A program made the translations under genes and the position numbers. A stretch of 35,554 nucleotides of DNA from Armatimonadetes bacterium CG06_land_8_20_14_3_00_66_21 (lineage in GTDB: Bacteria; Armatimonadota; Abditibacteriia; CG2-30-66-41), in assembly GCA_002779825.1 (NCBI GenBank), contig PEVN01000536.1, forward strand, positions 1-35,554. Direction: 5' to 3'. The notes under the pieces are model-generated. The model worked only from the letters and a program-made list of their open reading frames with translations, did no database searches and had not been told where the DNA came from. Shown here piece after piece: positions 25,414 to 35,468 of the stretch. The first letter of the stretch is position 1, and every line of letters starts with the position of its first letter.

Positions 25414-25899
25414 ATGAAAATCGGGATCATGTCGGACAGCCATGACAATATGCCGAACATCGCGGCGGCCGTCAAGTACTTCAACGAAGCCGGGGTCGCG
25501 CACGTGATCCATGCCGGCGACTTTGTCGCGCCCTTTGTGTACCGCGCCCTGAAGGAGCTGAAGTGCCCGTTCACCGGGGTATTCGGCAACAACGACGGCG
25601 AGCGGCTGGGGCTGCAGAAGACACTGACGCCGCTGGGAACTCTCGAGCCGCGCCTGGCCAAGCTGGAGCTGGGCGGCAAGCGGATTGTGGTAGTTCACGA
25701 AGGCGACTTCGTCGAGGAACTGGCGGCGTCCGGGCAGTACGACCTGGTGGTCTACGGGCATAGCCACACTCATGATGTTCGCGAGGTCGGCGGCGTCCTG
25801 ATCGTCAACCCCGGAGAGACGTGTGGCTGGGTCACGGGACGCTCAACCGTCGTCGTCCTCGACCTCGAGACCGGGAAGCTCGATACAGCCGATCTCTGA
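25414..25899 (+). CDS. YfcE/MJ0936-type metallophosphodiesterase
   Basis: A cytoplasmic two-metal phosphodiesterase of 161 residues, usual for the family. The metal motifs are all present: Asp8-x-His10 (SDSHDN), Asp36 (HAGD), Asn60 (GNND), His95 (VVHEGD) and His116/His118 (GHSHTH). ATG 25414 follows GGGAGAA (25401-25407); upstream in-frame sequence is not family-like. The natural substrate of such enzymes is often unknown. Its last 57 bases overlap, tail to tail, the end of the TPR gene on the other strand. Confidence 0.92.
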   Translation: MKIGIMSDSHDNMPNIAAAVKYFNEAGVAHVIHAGDFVAPFVYRALKELKCPFTGVFGNNDGERLGLQKTLTPLGTLEPRLAKLELGGKRIVVVHEGDFVEELAASGQYDLVVYGHSHTHDVREVGGVLIVNPGETCGWVTGRSTVVVLDLETGKLDTADL

Positions 25900-26580
25900 A
25901 AGCGGGGAGCCTCTGGCGACCGGAGAGGCGAGCGACTCGTCGAGGGCCAGTTCGGCCACCCAGCCGTCGACCAGCCCGAAGGTGTCGCGGTCGCGCGCCT
26001 GGAGCAGCCAGCGCCGGACTTCCTGACCATCGCCCGTCGCGTGCAGGCTGGCGATGAGGGTGTGGTAGGCGTTGAGGTTGTCGCGGTTCGTCTCGACGGC
26101 GCGGCGGGCGTGGTAGAGGGCCTCGTCGTGCCGACTTTGACCGGCGAGCAGCACGGCGAGGTCGTCATGCAGCTCCGACAGGTAGTCTTCCGGATCGCCG
26201 TCGTACTCGCCGGCAATCCACGCGAGCAGGCGGTTGGTGTCGTCCTGCTCGATCACGTCGATGGCGGCGAGGTAGCATTGCTGGGCGCCGGTCAGGTTCC
26301 CGGTTACTTCGTGCGCCTTCGCCAGCCAGCGGTTTGCGTCGGGCTGGAAAAGGCCGTCGGCCTTCACGGCCTCTTCAAGGTCCTTGACCGCGGCTGCAGC
26401 CGCGCGCTCGCGGAACCCCGACTCGCACGCCGCCCGCCCGCTCCGGTAGAACTGCTGCGCCACGATCTCCGCCCGGGCGCCATCCACCTGCCCGACGACC
26501 TCTTCGAGACCTTTCTTCAGCTTGTCAAGCCATGGCACGGCTGCAGTGCTCCCTGTTACCGATTCCGCGTGATAGCTCAT
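25843..26580 (-). CDS. Tetratricopeptide-repeat protein
   Basis: The 245-residue protein (ATG 26580) is mostly helical with TPR-like repeats at about residues 45-200: FYRSGRAACESGFRERAAAAAVKDLEEAV, RWLAKAHEVTGNLTGAQQCYLAAI, LAVLLAGQSRHDEALYHARRAV and AYHTLIASLHATGD. Each has the A-G-A-P-like spacing of TPR helices. TPR proteins bind other proteins; no enzyme motif is seen. The C-terminus is acidic (LEVEDDDG). It is divergent from the threonine aldolase gene and has no obvious functional partner nearby. Confidence 0.78.
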   Translation of the reverse strand: MSYHAESVTGSTAAVPWLDKLKKGLEEVVGQVDGARAEIVAQQFYRSGRAACESGFRERAAAAAVKDLEEAVKADGLFQPDANRWLAKAHEVTGNLTGAQQCYLAAIDVIEQDDTNRLLAWIAGEYDGDPEDYLSELHDDLAVLLAGQSRHDEALYHARRAVETNRDNLNAYHTLIASLHATGDGQEVRRWLLQARDRDTFGLVDGWVAELALDESLASPVARGSPLSEIGCIELPGLEVEDDDG

Positions 26581-26609
26581 TCTATCCGACCCGCCGGCTC
26601 CGGCGCAAA

Positions 26610-26638
26610 TTGACACTCCTTCCGGCAGCTTCTACAAT
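26610..26638 (+). promoter_or_regulatory. Strong sigma70 promoter for threonine aldolase
   Basis: TTGACA (26610-26615), exactly 17 bases, then TACAAT (26633-26638): a perfect -35 and five of six in the -10. The start codon at 26669 follows with a leader of about 24 bases. This is one of the clearest promoters in the window. Confidence 0.8.
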
Positions 26639-26668
26639 CACCTGCCCACCCACACTGGAGGCGTGCCG

Positions 26669-27703
26669 ATGGACACCGTGCTCAACCTGCGTAGCGATAC
26701 CGTCACCAAGCCGACCGACGAGATGTACCGGGCGATGGCTGCGGCCGAACTGGGCGACGACGTGTCGCGGGATGACCCCACGATCAACCGCCTGGAAGAG
26801 CTGGCAGCCGAGAAGATCGGCAAGGAGGCAGCACTCTTCGTCGCCAGCGGCACCATGGGCAACCTCTGCGCGATTGTGACCCATACGCACCCGCGGGAGT
26901 CGCTGCTCTGCGAGAGCCAGTCCCACACCTACGAACATGAGGTCGGCGGGGCGGCGGCGCTGGGCGGGCTGCTGTGCCGGACCATCCGGGGAGAGCGGGG
27001 CTTCATGGCGCCGGAGGCGATCCGGCAGGAGATCCACGACCCGGAGGATGTGCACGTTGCGCCCGCTACGCTCCTCAGCATCGAGAACACCCACAACGCC
27101 GCCGGCGGCGTGTGCCTGTCGGCCGAGCAGATGAAGACCATGGCGGACACCGCCCACGCGCACGGGCTGAAGGTGCACACCGACGGCGCCCGGATCTTCA
27201 ACTCCGCGGTCGCGCAGGGCGTGCCAGCAGCGGACTTGGTGGCGGAATCGGACTCGGTGATGTTCTGCCTGTCGAAGGGGTTGTCGTCGCCGGTGGGGTC
27301 GCTGCTTGCGGGGCCGGCGGACTTCGTCAAGGAAGCCCGCCGCGTGCGCAAGCTGGTCGGCGGCGGGATGCGGCAGGCGGGCATTCTCGCGGCGTGCGGC
27401 ATTGTCTCTCTGACCAAGATGGTTGACCGCTTGGCGGAGGACCACGCCAACGCGCGGCTCCTGGCCGAGGGGCTTGCGGAACTGCCGGGGATCGAGCTCG
27501 ACCTCGACACTGTCCAGACTAACCTTGTGTTCTTCCGACCGCCCGGCGACCCGGACGACTTCCTGCAGCGCTGCGCAGAGGTCGGAGTGCTGGGTGTGCG
27601 GTTCCCCAATGGGCAGGTCCGGCTGTCGCTGCAGCGGCACATTGCCGCCGCTGACGTGAAAGAGGCGCTCCGACGGATCGGTGGGATTTGGCCGGACTCG
27701 TAG
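26669..27703 (+). CDS. ltaE: Low-specificity L-threonine aldolase
   Basis: A PLP enzyme that cleaves L-threonine or allo-threonine to glycine and acetaldehyde. The 344-residue protein shows the family signature from its start (NLRSDTVTKPTDEMYRAM, GDDVSRDDPTINRLEELAA), the GTMGNL phosphate-binding region, HTDGARIFN (the PLP-binding aspartate) and SKGLSSPVGS with the Schiff-base Lys203. ATG 26669 lies seven bases after GGAGG (26657-26661); GTG 26663 is too close to that site. It is driven by the promoter at 26610-26638. It converges on the L,D-transpeptidase gene. Confidence 0.95.
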   Translation: MDTVLNLRSDTVTKPTDEMYRAMAAAELGDDVSRDDPTINRLEELAAEKIGKEAALFVASGTMGNLCAIVTHTHPRESLLCESQSHTYEHEVGGAAALGGLLCRTIRGERGFMAPEAIRQEIHDPEDVHVAPATLLSIENTHNAAGGVCLSAEQMKTMADTAHAHGLKVHTDGARIFNSAVAQGVPAADLVAESDSVMFCLSKGLSSPVGSLLAGPADFVKEARRVRKLVGGGMRQAGILAACGIVSLTKMVDRLAEDHANARLLAEGLAELPGIELDLDTVQTNLVFFRPPGDPDDFLQRCAEVGVLGVRFPNGQVRLSLQRHIAAADVKEALRRIGGIWPDS

Positions 27704-27732
27704 CATGGCGGTCCGGCCGTGCCGGTCGTGCA

Positions 27733-29286
27733 CTACTTGCGGATCTCAACGTCAGCTTGCAGCGGCACGAACTCGTACAGCTCGGCCATATCCTCGTTGG
27801 TCAGGGCCACGCAGCCCTGAGTCCAGTTCGAGCCGATGCCGCCGCCGTGGATGTAGAGGTCTCGCCCAAGAGACGTGTTCTGCGGCGGAATCTCGCGGCG
27901 GGCGAGGGCAGCGACGATCCGGTCGCGCTGAGCAGCGGTGATCAGCCCGGATCGGAGGCCGCGCTCGGCGTCTCCTTCGTTGGGATAGCTGATCTGGAGC
28001 GCCCGGAAGTAGCGGCTCTGCGGGTTCTTTCGGCAAACGTAGAACTCCCCTTCGGGCGTGCACCCGTCGCCGTATCGGTGCTTGTCGCCGACGGGATCGC
28101 TGCCTAAGGCGATCGGGTACGACCGCACCGGCGTCCCCTCGACCCAGACAGTCAGCGAGGGGGACTCCACGAACCTGGCGGCGTCGGCGTCATAGCACAA
28201 CAGGGACCTCCGTTTGCGGACGACCAAGCGGAGGCTGCCTTCACCCGGCGACAGACTCAGGCGGGCGCAGCGGGTGGCAGCGTCTTGCTCGCCCGCGGAC
28301 CAGCGCACCGGCCAGCTCGCCCCCCCCGGCTCAACCGCCGCGCCCCAGCGGTCCGACTCGCCGCTGACATCGAGATGAATGCAGACGCGCCCCTGCCGGT
28401 TCTGGTAGAGCCCGCAGCCACCGGGCACGACCCGGCCCGACTCTTCGAGCTGCTCGATCTTGACTGCCAGGTGCCGCCCGTTTAGCAGGTCCGTTTCTCG
28501 GTCTCCGGTCAGGTCGCCGACCCAAAGATCGGCAGCTACCCCGTCCTTGTGTCGGTGTTCGGCACGAGCGACCATCGGGGCTCTGGGCGTGAGGGCGGGA
28601 GTCGCCGGCCGAACTAACTGCACCGCTCCGGGCGGGAGCGAGCCAAGCACCGCCTCGACCTTCGCCAGCAAGTCGGCCCGATACGAGCAATCCGTCGGCC
28701 GACCCGGCTCGACCCGCACCCAGTCACGGACACGAACCGACGGCGACAGGTATGCCTCGCCGGAATCGGGCGGCAGCTTGGCCACATAGCAGCCGGGCGC
28801 CCGCCTCTCGGCCACGGGGCACGTCAGCCGGAGGGTCCCGCGGGGTCGCACGCGGTGAGTGAGCCGCCAACCGAGACGCGTGCCGCCAACGGCTGAGTAG
28901 GCTACCTCGAGTGAAGCGCCGGCCGGCCCGGCCAAGGCCGGCAGCACCCAGCGCGCGCGGCCGACGTGGCCGTCGGTCGCCAGCCTCCCGGCCTCGGCGC
29001 GCCACGAGAAGCGCCAGGGGGAGGTAGCCGAAGCCCTCGATTCCAGCGTCCCGCCACCGTGCACGGCAAGCTCGACGTCGACGGCTTCGCCCGGTCGCAG
29101 AACCAGTTGTGGCCCGTCCACAGGCAACGTCAGCTCCGCTCCGCGCCAGCGCACATGCCACACGACTGCCTGCGGCAAAGCCGTCCACCAGATTGCCGCA
29201 ACCAGGAGCGCGGCCACGCCGCCGACGTACCCCAGTAGGTCGCGGCGCGCTCGTCTGCGGTGTTCGGTCGGGTGGCGTCCTGGCAT
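27733..29286 (-). CDS. Cell-wall enzyme: M15-like peptidase domain fused to YkuD L,D-transpeptidase
   Basis: The 517-residue protein starts at ATG 29286, with GGAG about 9 bases upstream. A basic N-terminus and one hydrophobic helix (about 19-40) form a signal anchor. Residues about 45-200 are an Ig-like region. At 243-310 there is an M15-type zinc site: HKDGVAAD (His246, Asp253) and, after GGCGLYQNRQG, IHLDV with His304, as in the DUF882/M15_3 group. The C-terminal 130 residues are a YkuD domain (YPIALGSDPVGDK, GCTPEGEF) with LYIHGGGIGSNWTQGC; His480 and Cys492 are catalytic, and the usual SHGC is TQGC. It should act on peptidoglycan stem peptides outside the membrane. Joining a D,D-carboxypeptidase-like and an L,D-transpeptidase domain is unusual. 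Confidence 0.85.
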   Translation of the reverse strand: MPGRHPTEHRRRARRDLLGYVGGVAALLVAAIWWTALPQAVVWHVRWRGAELTLPVDGPQLVLRPGEAVDVELAVHGGGTLESRASATSPWRFSWRAEAGRLATDGHVGRARWVLPALAGPAGASLEVAYSAVGGTRLGWRLTHRVRPRGTLRLTCPVAERRAPGCYVAKLPPDSGEAYLSPSVRVRDWVRVEPGRPTDCSYRADLLAKVEAVLGSLPPGAVQLVRPATPALTPRAPMVARAEHRHKDGVAADLWVGDLTGDRETDLLNGRHLAVKIEQLEESGRVVPGGCGLYQNRQGRVCIHLDVSGESDRWGAAVEPGGASWPVRWSAGEQDAATRCARLSLSPGEGSLRLVVRKRRSLLCYDADAARFVESPSLTVWVEGTPVRSYPIALGSDPVGDKHRYGDGCTPEGEFYVCRKNPQSRYFRALQISYPNEGDAERGLRSGLITAAQRDRIVAALARREIPPQNTSLGRDLYIHGGGIGSNWTQGCVALTNEDMAELYEFVPLQADVEIRK

Positions 29287-29603
29287 GTGCGTTCTGCTCC
29301 AGGGCTCTTTCGGCCCCGTCAGTGTAGCGGGAGGCCGGCGTGGCGTCAAGCTGCGCGGAGGCCGTCCGGGGGGCCCTCGCCGCGCCGCGTCCTTCAGGGC
29401 ATACTGAGAGGACTGCCCGGTTCCGTTCGGGGTGCGCCGCCCTCGACCGGACCTCCCTCTCGACCGAACCCCGGACCGAGAAGTGTCGTTAAGGAGTGGG
29501 TGCCTGACCGGGCCGTCTTGCGGCGCAGGGAACACGCGCGCGGGCGATTGCGTCAGAAACGAGACCGGCTCACGGTGTGTACTGTAGAGGTGGAGGGAAC
29601 CAG
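29287..29603. other. 317-bp gap between divergent genes
   Basis: No gene is supported. It holds the minus-strand promoter at 29321-29349 for the L,D-transpeptidase. On the plus side only the ribosome site GGTGGAGGG just before 29604 is clear; I see no good promoter for the LamG-module gene. Confidence 0.5.
29321..29349 (-). promoter_or_regulatory. Sigma70-type promoter for the L,D-transpeptidase gene
   Basis: On the minus strand TTGACG (29349-29344), 17 bases, then TACACT (29326-29321). The predicted leader is about 28 bases before ATG 29286. Confidence 0.6.
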
Positions 29604-32387
29604 ATGAGAAGAGACCGATCCCACTCGGCCCGAACTGCTGCCGCGTTGGTATGGCTGACGACGGTGTCTGTGATTGGGGCGCAGGAGACGTACACCTTCC
29701 GCGAAGAAGCTTGCCCCGCTGAGTACGATGTCTCGGGCGTCGTGAAGCTGCCTCAACCCGTCTCGCCCGCCGCCCAGGCCAAGATCGTGCTCGACCATGT
29801 CGGCAAAGGCGACCACGCCGAGGTGGCGTTTGCGGGCAAGGAGCTGACGGTGCTCCGGGTGAGCGGCGGCAAGTCCAGACCCCTGTGGAAGACGCGCGCG
29901 CTGACGGCCACGCCGCAGCACTCCTTCGTGATCAAGCGGCGAGCAGACCGGATTGCGGTCGTCGTCGACGGCGAGCTGATCGGCTCAGCGGCCGACCACG
30001 CCGCGCCAGGCGGCAAGGTGGGAACGGCGCTCGGAGGGGGCGTGACGCTCCAGTCGCTGCGCGTCCAAGAGGTGGCCCCAGTCTACTTCACTGATGACTT
30101 CATGCGGACTGCTGACCAGACGGGCGCGTGGGAGCCGGTCAGCGAAGAGTGGCAGGCGAAGCCTGTCGAATCCGTGGAACCCGACCCGACCCGCAGCGCA
30201 AACGCTTTTTCCTACGGCGTGGCCGCCAAAGAGACGGCGCTGGCCACGACCGGCTATTGGTTCTGGGACAGCTATCTGTACCGGGCTGCCGTCAAGCCCG
30301 AAGCCGGCGGCGCCGTCGGGCTCGTCGCCTTCTACCAGGACCCCGGAAACTACGCCCTCTTCCGGTGGCAGGCGAGTGACTCGGCCGGCGCGGCCAAGGC
30401 ACAGCAGTTGGTGTGGGTGCGGGACGGCAAGGAGCACGTCGTCGCCGCCGGAGGGACCGGCTACCAGCCCAACCAGTGGTACGAGTTGGCGCTGAAGGCG
30501 ACGGACTCGCGCTTGGAGGCGTTCGTCGATGGCAAGCCGGTGCTGGCCGCTGAGGCGCCGCCGTTCTGCTTGGGCAAGGTAGGCCTCTACGCCAGAGAGT
30601 GCGAAGCCGCTGTGTTCGACGACGCGTTCTGCCGCCACTGGGAACGCCCGGCGGACGACCCGTCGCCGTTTCTCTCGGCGCCGCGAATCACCGCTCAGTT
30701 CACCCAGGAAGACACCATGGCCGGCTGGGCCGATCCTGAGAGCGACTGGCTCCACGGTCAGGATGGCTGGAGCTGGAATCGAGGCATGTTCTGGGGGGAC
30801 GCCTCCCTGTCGGTTGAGCTGCCATTCATCCAGCAACGCGGCGGCAACGCCACGCTGACGATCCACGCCACCGGCGACGACCCGGAGAGCGGCTACTCCC
30901 TGCGGCTGACGCCCGCCGCGACCGGATCCACCATGGACTGTTCCGTCAGCCGCCAAGGGAAGCAGCTCAAAGAGAAGCGCGTCGCCACCGGCGAGTGGCC
31001 CGTCCACGTCGAGCTGCGCCGGCACCAGGACATGCTCCTGGTGGAGGTCGGCAACGACCGCTTGCTGGAAGTGAAGGACCCGGCACCCCTGACCGGGACG
31101 CGGACGGCGATCAGAACCACGGGGCTGACCATCCCGGCGAAGAACATCTTCGCAACCGGCACGAACCTCATTGACGACACGTTCTCGGCGGCGCCCACCC
31201 GGTGGTGGCAGGGGAAAGGCAAGTGGCTCGTGACCAACCGCTGGTCGTGTCAGCCGGGCTGGACTTGGCTCGCCGGAACGGAGAGCACAACGCCGGTGCT
31301 GTGGAGCAAACAGGCCTTCGCCGGCGACTTCGCAGTCGAGGCGTTTGTCTCCAACAAGATGGACTTGACCAGCCAGCCAGGCTACAGCCATCCGGGCGAC
31401 CTCAACGTGACCGTGTGCGGAGACGGCAGGTCGCTGAACAGTGGCTACAGTTGCCTGTACGCCGGGTGGAACTACACCGAGTCCGGGCTGTTCCGCAAGA
31501 ACGACGAGTGCGCCCCGCGCAGCAAGAAAGCCCTCGTCGAGACTCCGACCAGCGGCAACATGGGATTCCACCGCCACTGGTTCCGGGTGCGCGTCGAGCG
31601 CACGGGCAGCCGCCTCCGCCACTACGTGGACGACACCTTGCTCAGCGAGTACGAAGACCCGGACCCGATCCCGTCCGGCCGGATCGCGGTGTGGACTTTC
31701 GGCAACGAGTACGGCAACGGCGGAATGATGATGGCGCGCATTCGGCTCTGGTACCAGCGGGAGGCGGAGGCACCGGACTTCCCGGCGGCTCACTGGCAGG
31801 GAGAGGAGGGCGGCCCGTGGGACCAGGAACTCCCGGCGGTCTCAGCCGACGCCACTTCGGTCAAGTACGACTTCGAGAAGGACCTGTGCGGCTGGTCGGG
31901 CTACAACCGTCGCGACGGCGCTGTCGCTTCGCTGGACACCACCACCGCTGCGAGCGGGAAGCAGAGCCTCAAAGTGACCAACCCCGGTGCCGGCGGCGAC
32001 CTCACAGTCTGGGCCGGGATCGGCGCCTTCGACGCCCTGAAGCTCCCCAAGCTCCGGTTCGCCTACAAGTTGCCAGCCGAGGTGAAGGTGAACCTCTACC
32101 TTCAGGTCGGGGGCAGCTACTACGCCCTCGAGTTCACCGGCGGCCCGCAGCCGCCCGGAACGTGCAAGACGGTGGGGAAGATCGAGAACGTACAGCCAGA
32201 CAACCAGTGGCACACCGCCGAAGTCGACCTGGGAGCCGCGCTGCGAGCGGCGCGCCCGGACGACACGTCCCTCCAGGTCAGCCAGCTCTGCTTGAGCGCG
32301 CCCAAGGACACCTACTACCGGGTGGGGATCGGCGGGAACGGCTGGGGAGCAAATTACAGCCTGGATGACTTCGAGTTGACGAGGTAG
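29604..32387 (+). CDS. Secreted multidomain LamG-like protein, paralogue of the 2967-6245 product
   Basis: The 927-residue product starts at ATG 29604 after GGAGGG. A Sec signal ends near SVIGAQE (residue 25 or so). Beta-sandwich modules follow near 27-150, 159-347, 364-510, 522-715 and 755-927. They match the other protein module by module: VYFTDDF, TGYWFWDSY, FTQEDTMAGWADP, LIDDTFSAAPTRWW, LNVTVCGDGRSLNSGYS, RHWFRVRVE, YEDPDPIPSGRIAVW and, last, DNQWHTAEVDL. The 360-512 module of the longer paralogue has no counterpart here. No catalytic motif is seen; the fold suggests carbohydrate or surface binding. Ligand unknown. Confidence 0.75.
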   Translation: MRRDRSHSARTAAALVWLTTVSVIGAQETYTFREEACPAEYDVSGVVKLPQPVSPAAQAKIVLDHVGKGDHAEVAFAGKELTVLRVSGGKSRPLWKTRALTATPQHSFVIKRRADRIAVVVDGELIGSAADHAAPGGKVGTALGGGVTLQSLRVQEVAPVYFTDDFMRTADQTGAWEPVSEEWQAKPVESVEPDPTRSANAFSYGVAAKETALATTGYWFWDSYLYRAAVKPEAGGAVGLVAFYQDPGNYALFRWQASDSAGAAKAQQLVWVRDGKEHVVAAGGTGYQPNQWYELALKATDSRLEAFVDGKPVLAAEAPPFCLGKVGLYARECEAAVFDDAFCRHWERPADDPSPFLSAPRITAQFTQEDTMAGWADPESDWLHGQDGWSWNRGMFWGDASLSVELPFIQQRGGNATLTIHATGDDPESGYSLRLTPAATGSTMDCSVSRQGKQLKEKRVATGEWPVHVELRRHQDMLLVEVGNDRLLEVKDPAPLTGTRTAIRTTGLTIPAKNIFATGTNLIDDTFSAAPTRWWQGKGKWLVTNRWSCQPGWTWLAGTESTTPVLWSKQAFAGDFAVEAFVSNKMDLTSQPGYSHPGDLNVTVCGDGRSLNSGYSCLYAGWNYTESGLFRKNDECAPRSKKALVETPTSGNMGFHRHWFRVRVERTGSRLRHYVDDTLLSEYEDPDPIPSGRIAVWTFGNEYGNGGMMMARIRLWYQREAEAPDFPAAHWQGEEGGPWDQELPAVSADATSVKYDFEKDLCGWSGYNRRDGAVASLDTTTAASGKQSLKVTNPGAGGDLTVWAGIGAFDALKLPKLRFAYKLPAEVKVNLYLQVGGSYYALEFTGGPQPPGTCKTVGKIENVQPDNQWHTAEVDLGAALRAARPDDTSLQVSQLCLSAPKDTYYRVGIGGNGWGANYSLDDFELTR

Positions 32388-32400
32388 GAGAGCTGGAAGA

Positions 32401-32435
32401 GGGGACAGGGGGATAGGGCGAGAAGGGGAGGGGGG
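32401..32435 (+). other. G-quadruplex-type motif, plus strand
   Basis: Five G runs (32401-32404, 32408-32412, 32416-32418, 32425-32428, 32430-32435) are separated by loops of 1-6 bases. This satisfies the usual G3+N1-7 pattern. It starts 14 bases after the stop of the LamG-module gene. Confidence 0.55.
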
Positions 32436-32487
32436 AAGACTGGAGGGTTGGAAGCGCGGGGCGTACTGGCTCCCGCCGTTCCAGCCT

Positions 32488-32516
32488 CCCCCGCTTCCCC
32501 TCGTCCCCCGATCCCC
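32488..32516 (-). other. G-quadruplex-type motif, minus strand
   Basis: C runs on the plus strand at 32488-32492, 32497-32500, 32505-32509 and 32513-32516, with 3-4 base loops, give a G-quadruplex pattern on the minus strand. It faces the plus-strand motif 53 bases away. Confidence 0.5.
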
Positions 32517-32581
32517 TGTTCGCCCTTTCCCCTCTTCGCCCGGTCTCCTTGTCCCCCCTTGCGCCGTGCCCTCCGCAAACA

Positions 32582-32613
32582 GAACGGCCTCCGCCAACTC
32601 GCGGAGGCCGTTC
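32582..32613. terminator. Strong hairpin after gdhA, possibly bidirectional terminator
   Basis: A perfect 13-bp stem, GAACGGCCTCCGC (32582-32594) and GCGGAGGCCGTTC (32601-32613), encloses a six-base loop. It lies 40 bases beyond the gdhA stop. Read in the gdhA direction, the stem is followed by TGTTTG; in the other direction the tail is weaker. It sits between convergent genes, where a shared terminator is expected. Confidence 0.7.
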
Positions 32614-32653
32614 GTGCTTACTGGCTCAGTTCAGCGCCGGAGCGCCGACTCGA

Positions 32654-34276
<1,623 letters not shown>

Positions 34277-34305
34277 GCTAAACGCGCGGAGATACTTGAC
34301 GCATG

Positions 34306-34314
34306 TGGTATCAT
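34306..34314 (+). promoter_or_regulatory. Possible extended -10 promoter of the nrpR-like gene
   Basis: TGGTATCAT at 34306-34314 fits TGn-TATAAT with one mismatch. There is no good -35 box at the usual distance. It would give a leader of about 29 bases before ATG 34350. The palindrome at 34265-34276 lies about 45-55 bases upstream of the predicted start point. Confidence 0.4.
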
Positions 34315-34349
34315 ATCCCCGGAGCTTGAACAGAAAGGAAGAGGCAACT

Positions 34350-35468
34350 ATGCCGCAAGTCATCTCCCCGGACGCCGCGCGGAGGAAAGACATCCGCACC
34401 AAACGGAAGCTGATGGCAATCCTGCGTGCCATCCACGAAGCCGGTCGCCCCCTGGGTGGAACGCGCATTGCCAGCGAGCTGCAGGCGGGCGGGATCGAGC
34501 TGAGCCAACGGACGGTTCGCCACTACCTGAGCCAGGCGGATGAAGAAGGGCTCACCGTCAACCGAGGCCGCCGCGGGCGCGAGCTGACCGCAAAGGGAGA
34601 AGAGGAGCTGCGAACCTCCCTGGCAGTCGACAAAGTCGGCTTCATCGCCTCCAAGGTAGACGGGCTCTCCTACCGGATGACGTTCCGGCTCCCCAAGGCG
34701 ACGGGGAAGGTGATCCTCAACGTCTCGACCTTCGATGCCGACAAGTTCGAGCGGGCGGTGGCGGAGATCCGCAAGGTGTTCGCGGCGGGGTTCGGCATGG
34801 GCCGCTACCTGACGCTCGCCGGCCCCGGGGCGATGCTCGGCGAATTCCGGGTGCCTGACGACCAAGTGGCCGTGGGCACTGTCTGCAGCGTCAGCCTGAA
34901 CGGGGTGCTGCTCAAGTCGGGCATTGCCGTGACAGCGCGGTTCGGCGGCCTGCTGGAGATCTCCGGCGGTCAGCCCTACCGCTTCGTGCAGATCATCAAC
35001 TACGATGGCTCCACCATCGACCCGCTGGAGATCTTCATCCGCGGGCACATGACGGCGGTCCGCGACGCCTGCCGGACCAACCACGGGTTCATCGGCGCCA
35101 GCTTCCGCGAAGTCCCCGCAGAAGCCCTGGACGACGTGCGGCAGCTCTGCGCAAAGATCCACAAGCTCGGCCTCGGCGCCCCGATGATCATCGGGCGACC
35201 TGGGCAGCCGCTGTTGGACGTGGCCGTGCACGAAGGCCGCGTCGGGATGATCGTCGCCGGCGGGCTGAACCCAGTAGCGGCCGTCGAAGAAAGTGGCATC
35301 CCCACTCGGAATGCGGCGCTAGGCACCCTCATGGATTGGGACGAGCTGTTCGAGTTCACCGAGATCGGCAAAGACCCCGAGAAGCTCCTGCGAACGGCGG
35401 AGACCCCGGAGAAGCGCAAGTCGCGCGGCAAGGCCTCCGAGGACCTGCTGGAGGGCGTGCCCGGCTGA
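34350..35468 (+). CDS. NrpR-family nitrogen regulator (winged helix + DUF128/NRD domain)
   Basis: The 372-residue protein starts at ATG 34350 behind AGGAAGAGG (34336-34344); the frame is open further upstream, but no ribosome site is there. Residues about 16-85 are an RNase-R-type winged helix (LMAILRAIHEAGRPLGGTRI, LSQRTVRHYLSQADEEGL, GRELTAKGEEEL). Residues about 92-330 form one DUF128/NRD domain, with REVPAEALDDVRQL, GRPGQPLLDVAVHEGRVGMI and VAGGLNPVAAVEESGIP. In methanogenic archaea NrpR represses nitrogen-assimilation genes and is released by 2-oxoglutarate; several archaeal proteins carry two NRD domains, here there is one. A basic tail (EKRKSRGKAS) ends the protein. Its position opposite gdhA suggests it controls gdhA and itself. 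Confidence 0.88.
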   Translation: MPQVISPDAARRKDIRTKRKLMAILRAIHEAGRPLGGTRIASELQAGGIELSQRTVRHYLSQADEEGLTVNRGRRGRELTAKGEEELRTSLAVDKVGFIASKVDGLSYRMTFRLPKATGKVILNVSTFDADKFERAVAEIRKVFAAGFGMGRYLTLAGPGAMLGEFRVPDDQVAVGTVCSVSLNGVLLKSGIAVTARFGGLLEISGGQPYRFVQIINYDGSTIDPLEIFIRGHMTAVRDACRTNHGFIGASFREVPAEALDDVRQLCAKIHKLGLGAPMIIGRPGQPLLDVAVHEGRVGMIVAGGLNPVAAVEESGIPTRNAALGTLMDWDELFEFTEIGKDPEKLLRTAETPEKRKSRGKASEDLLEGVPG

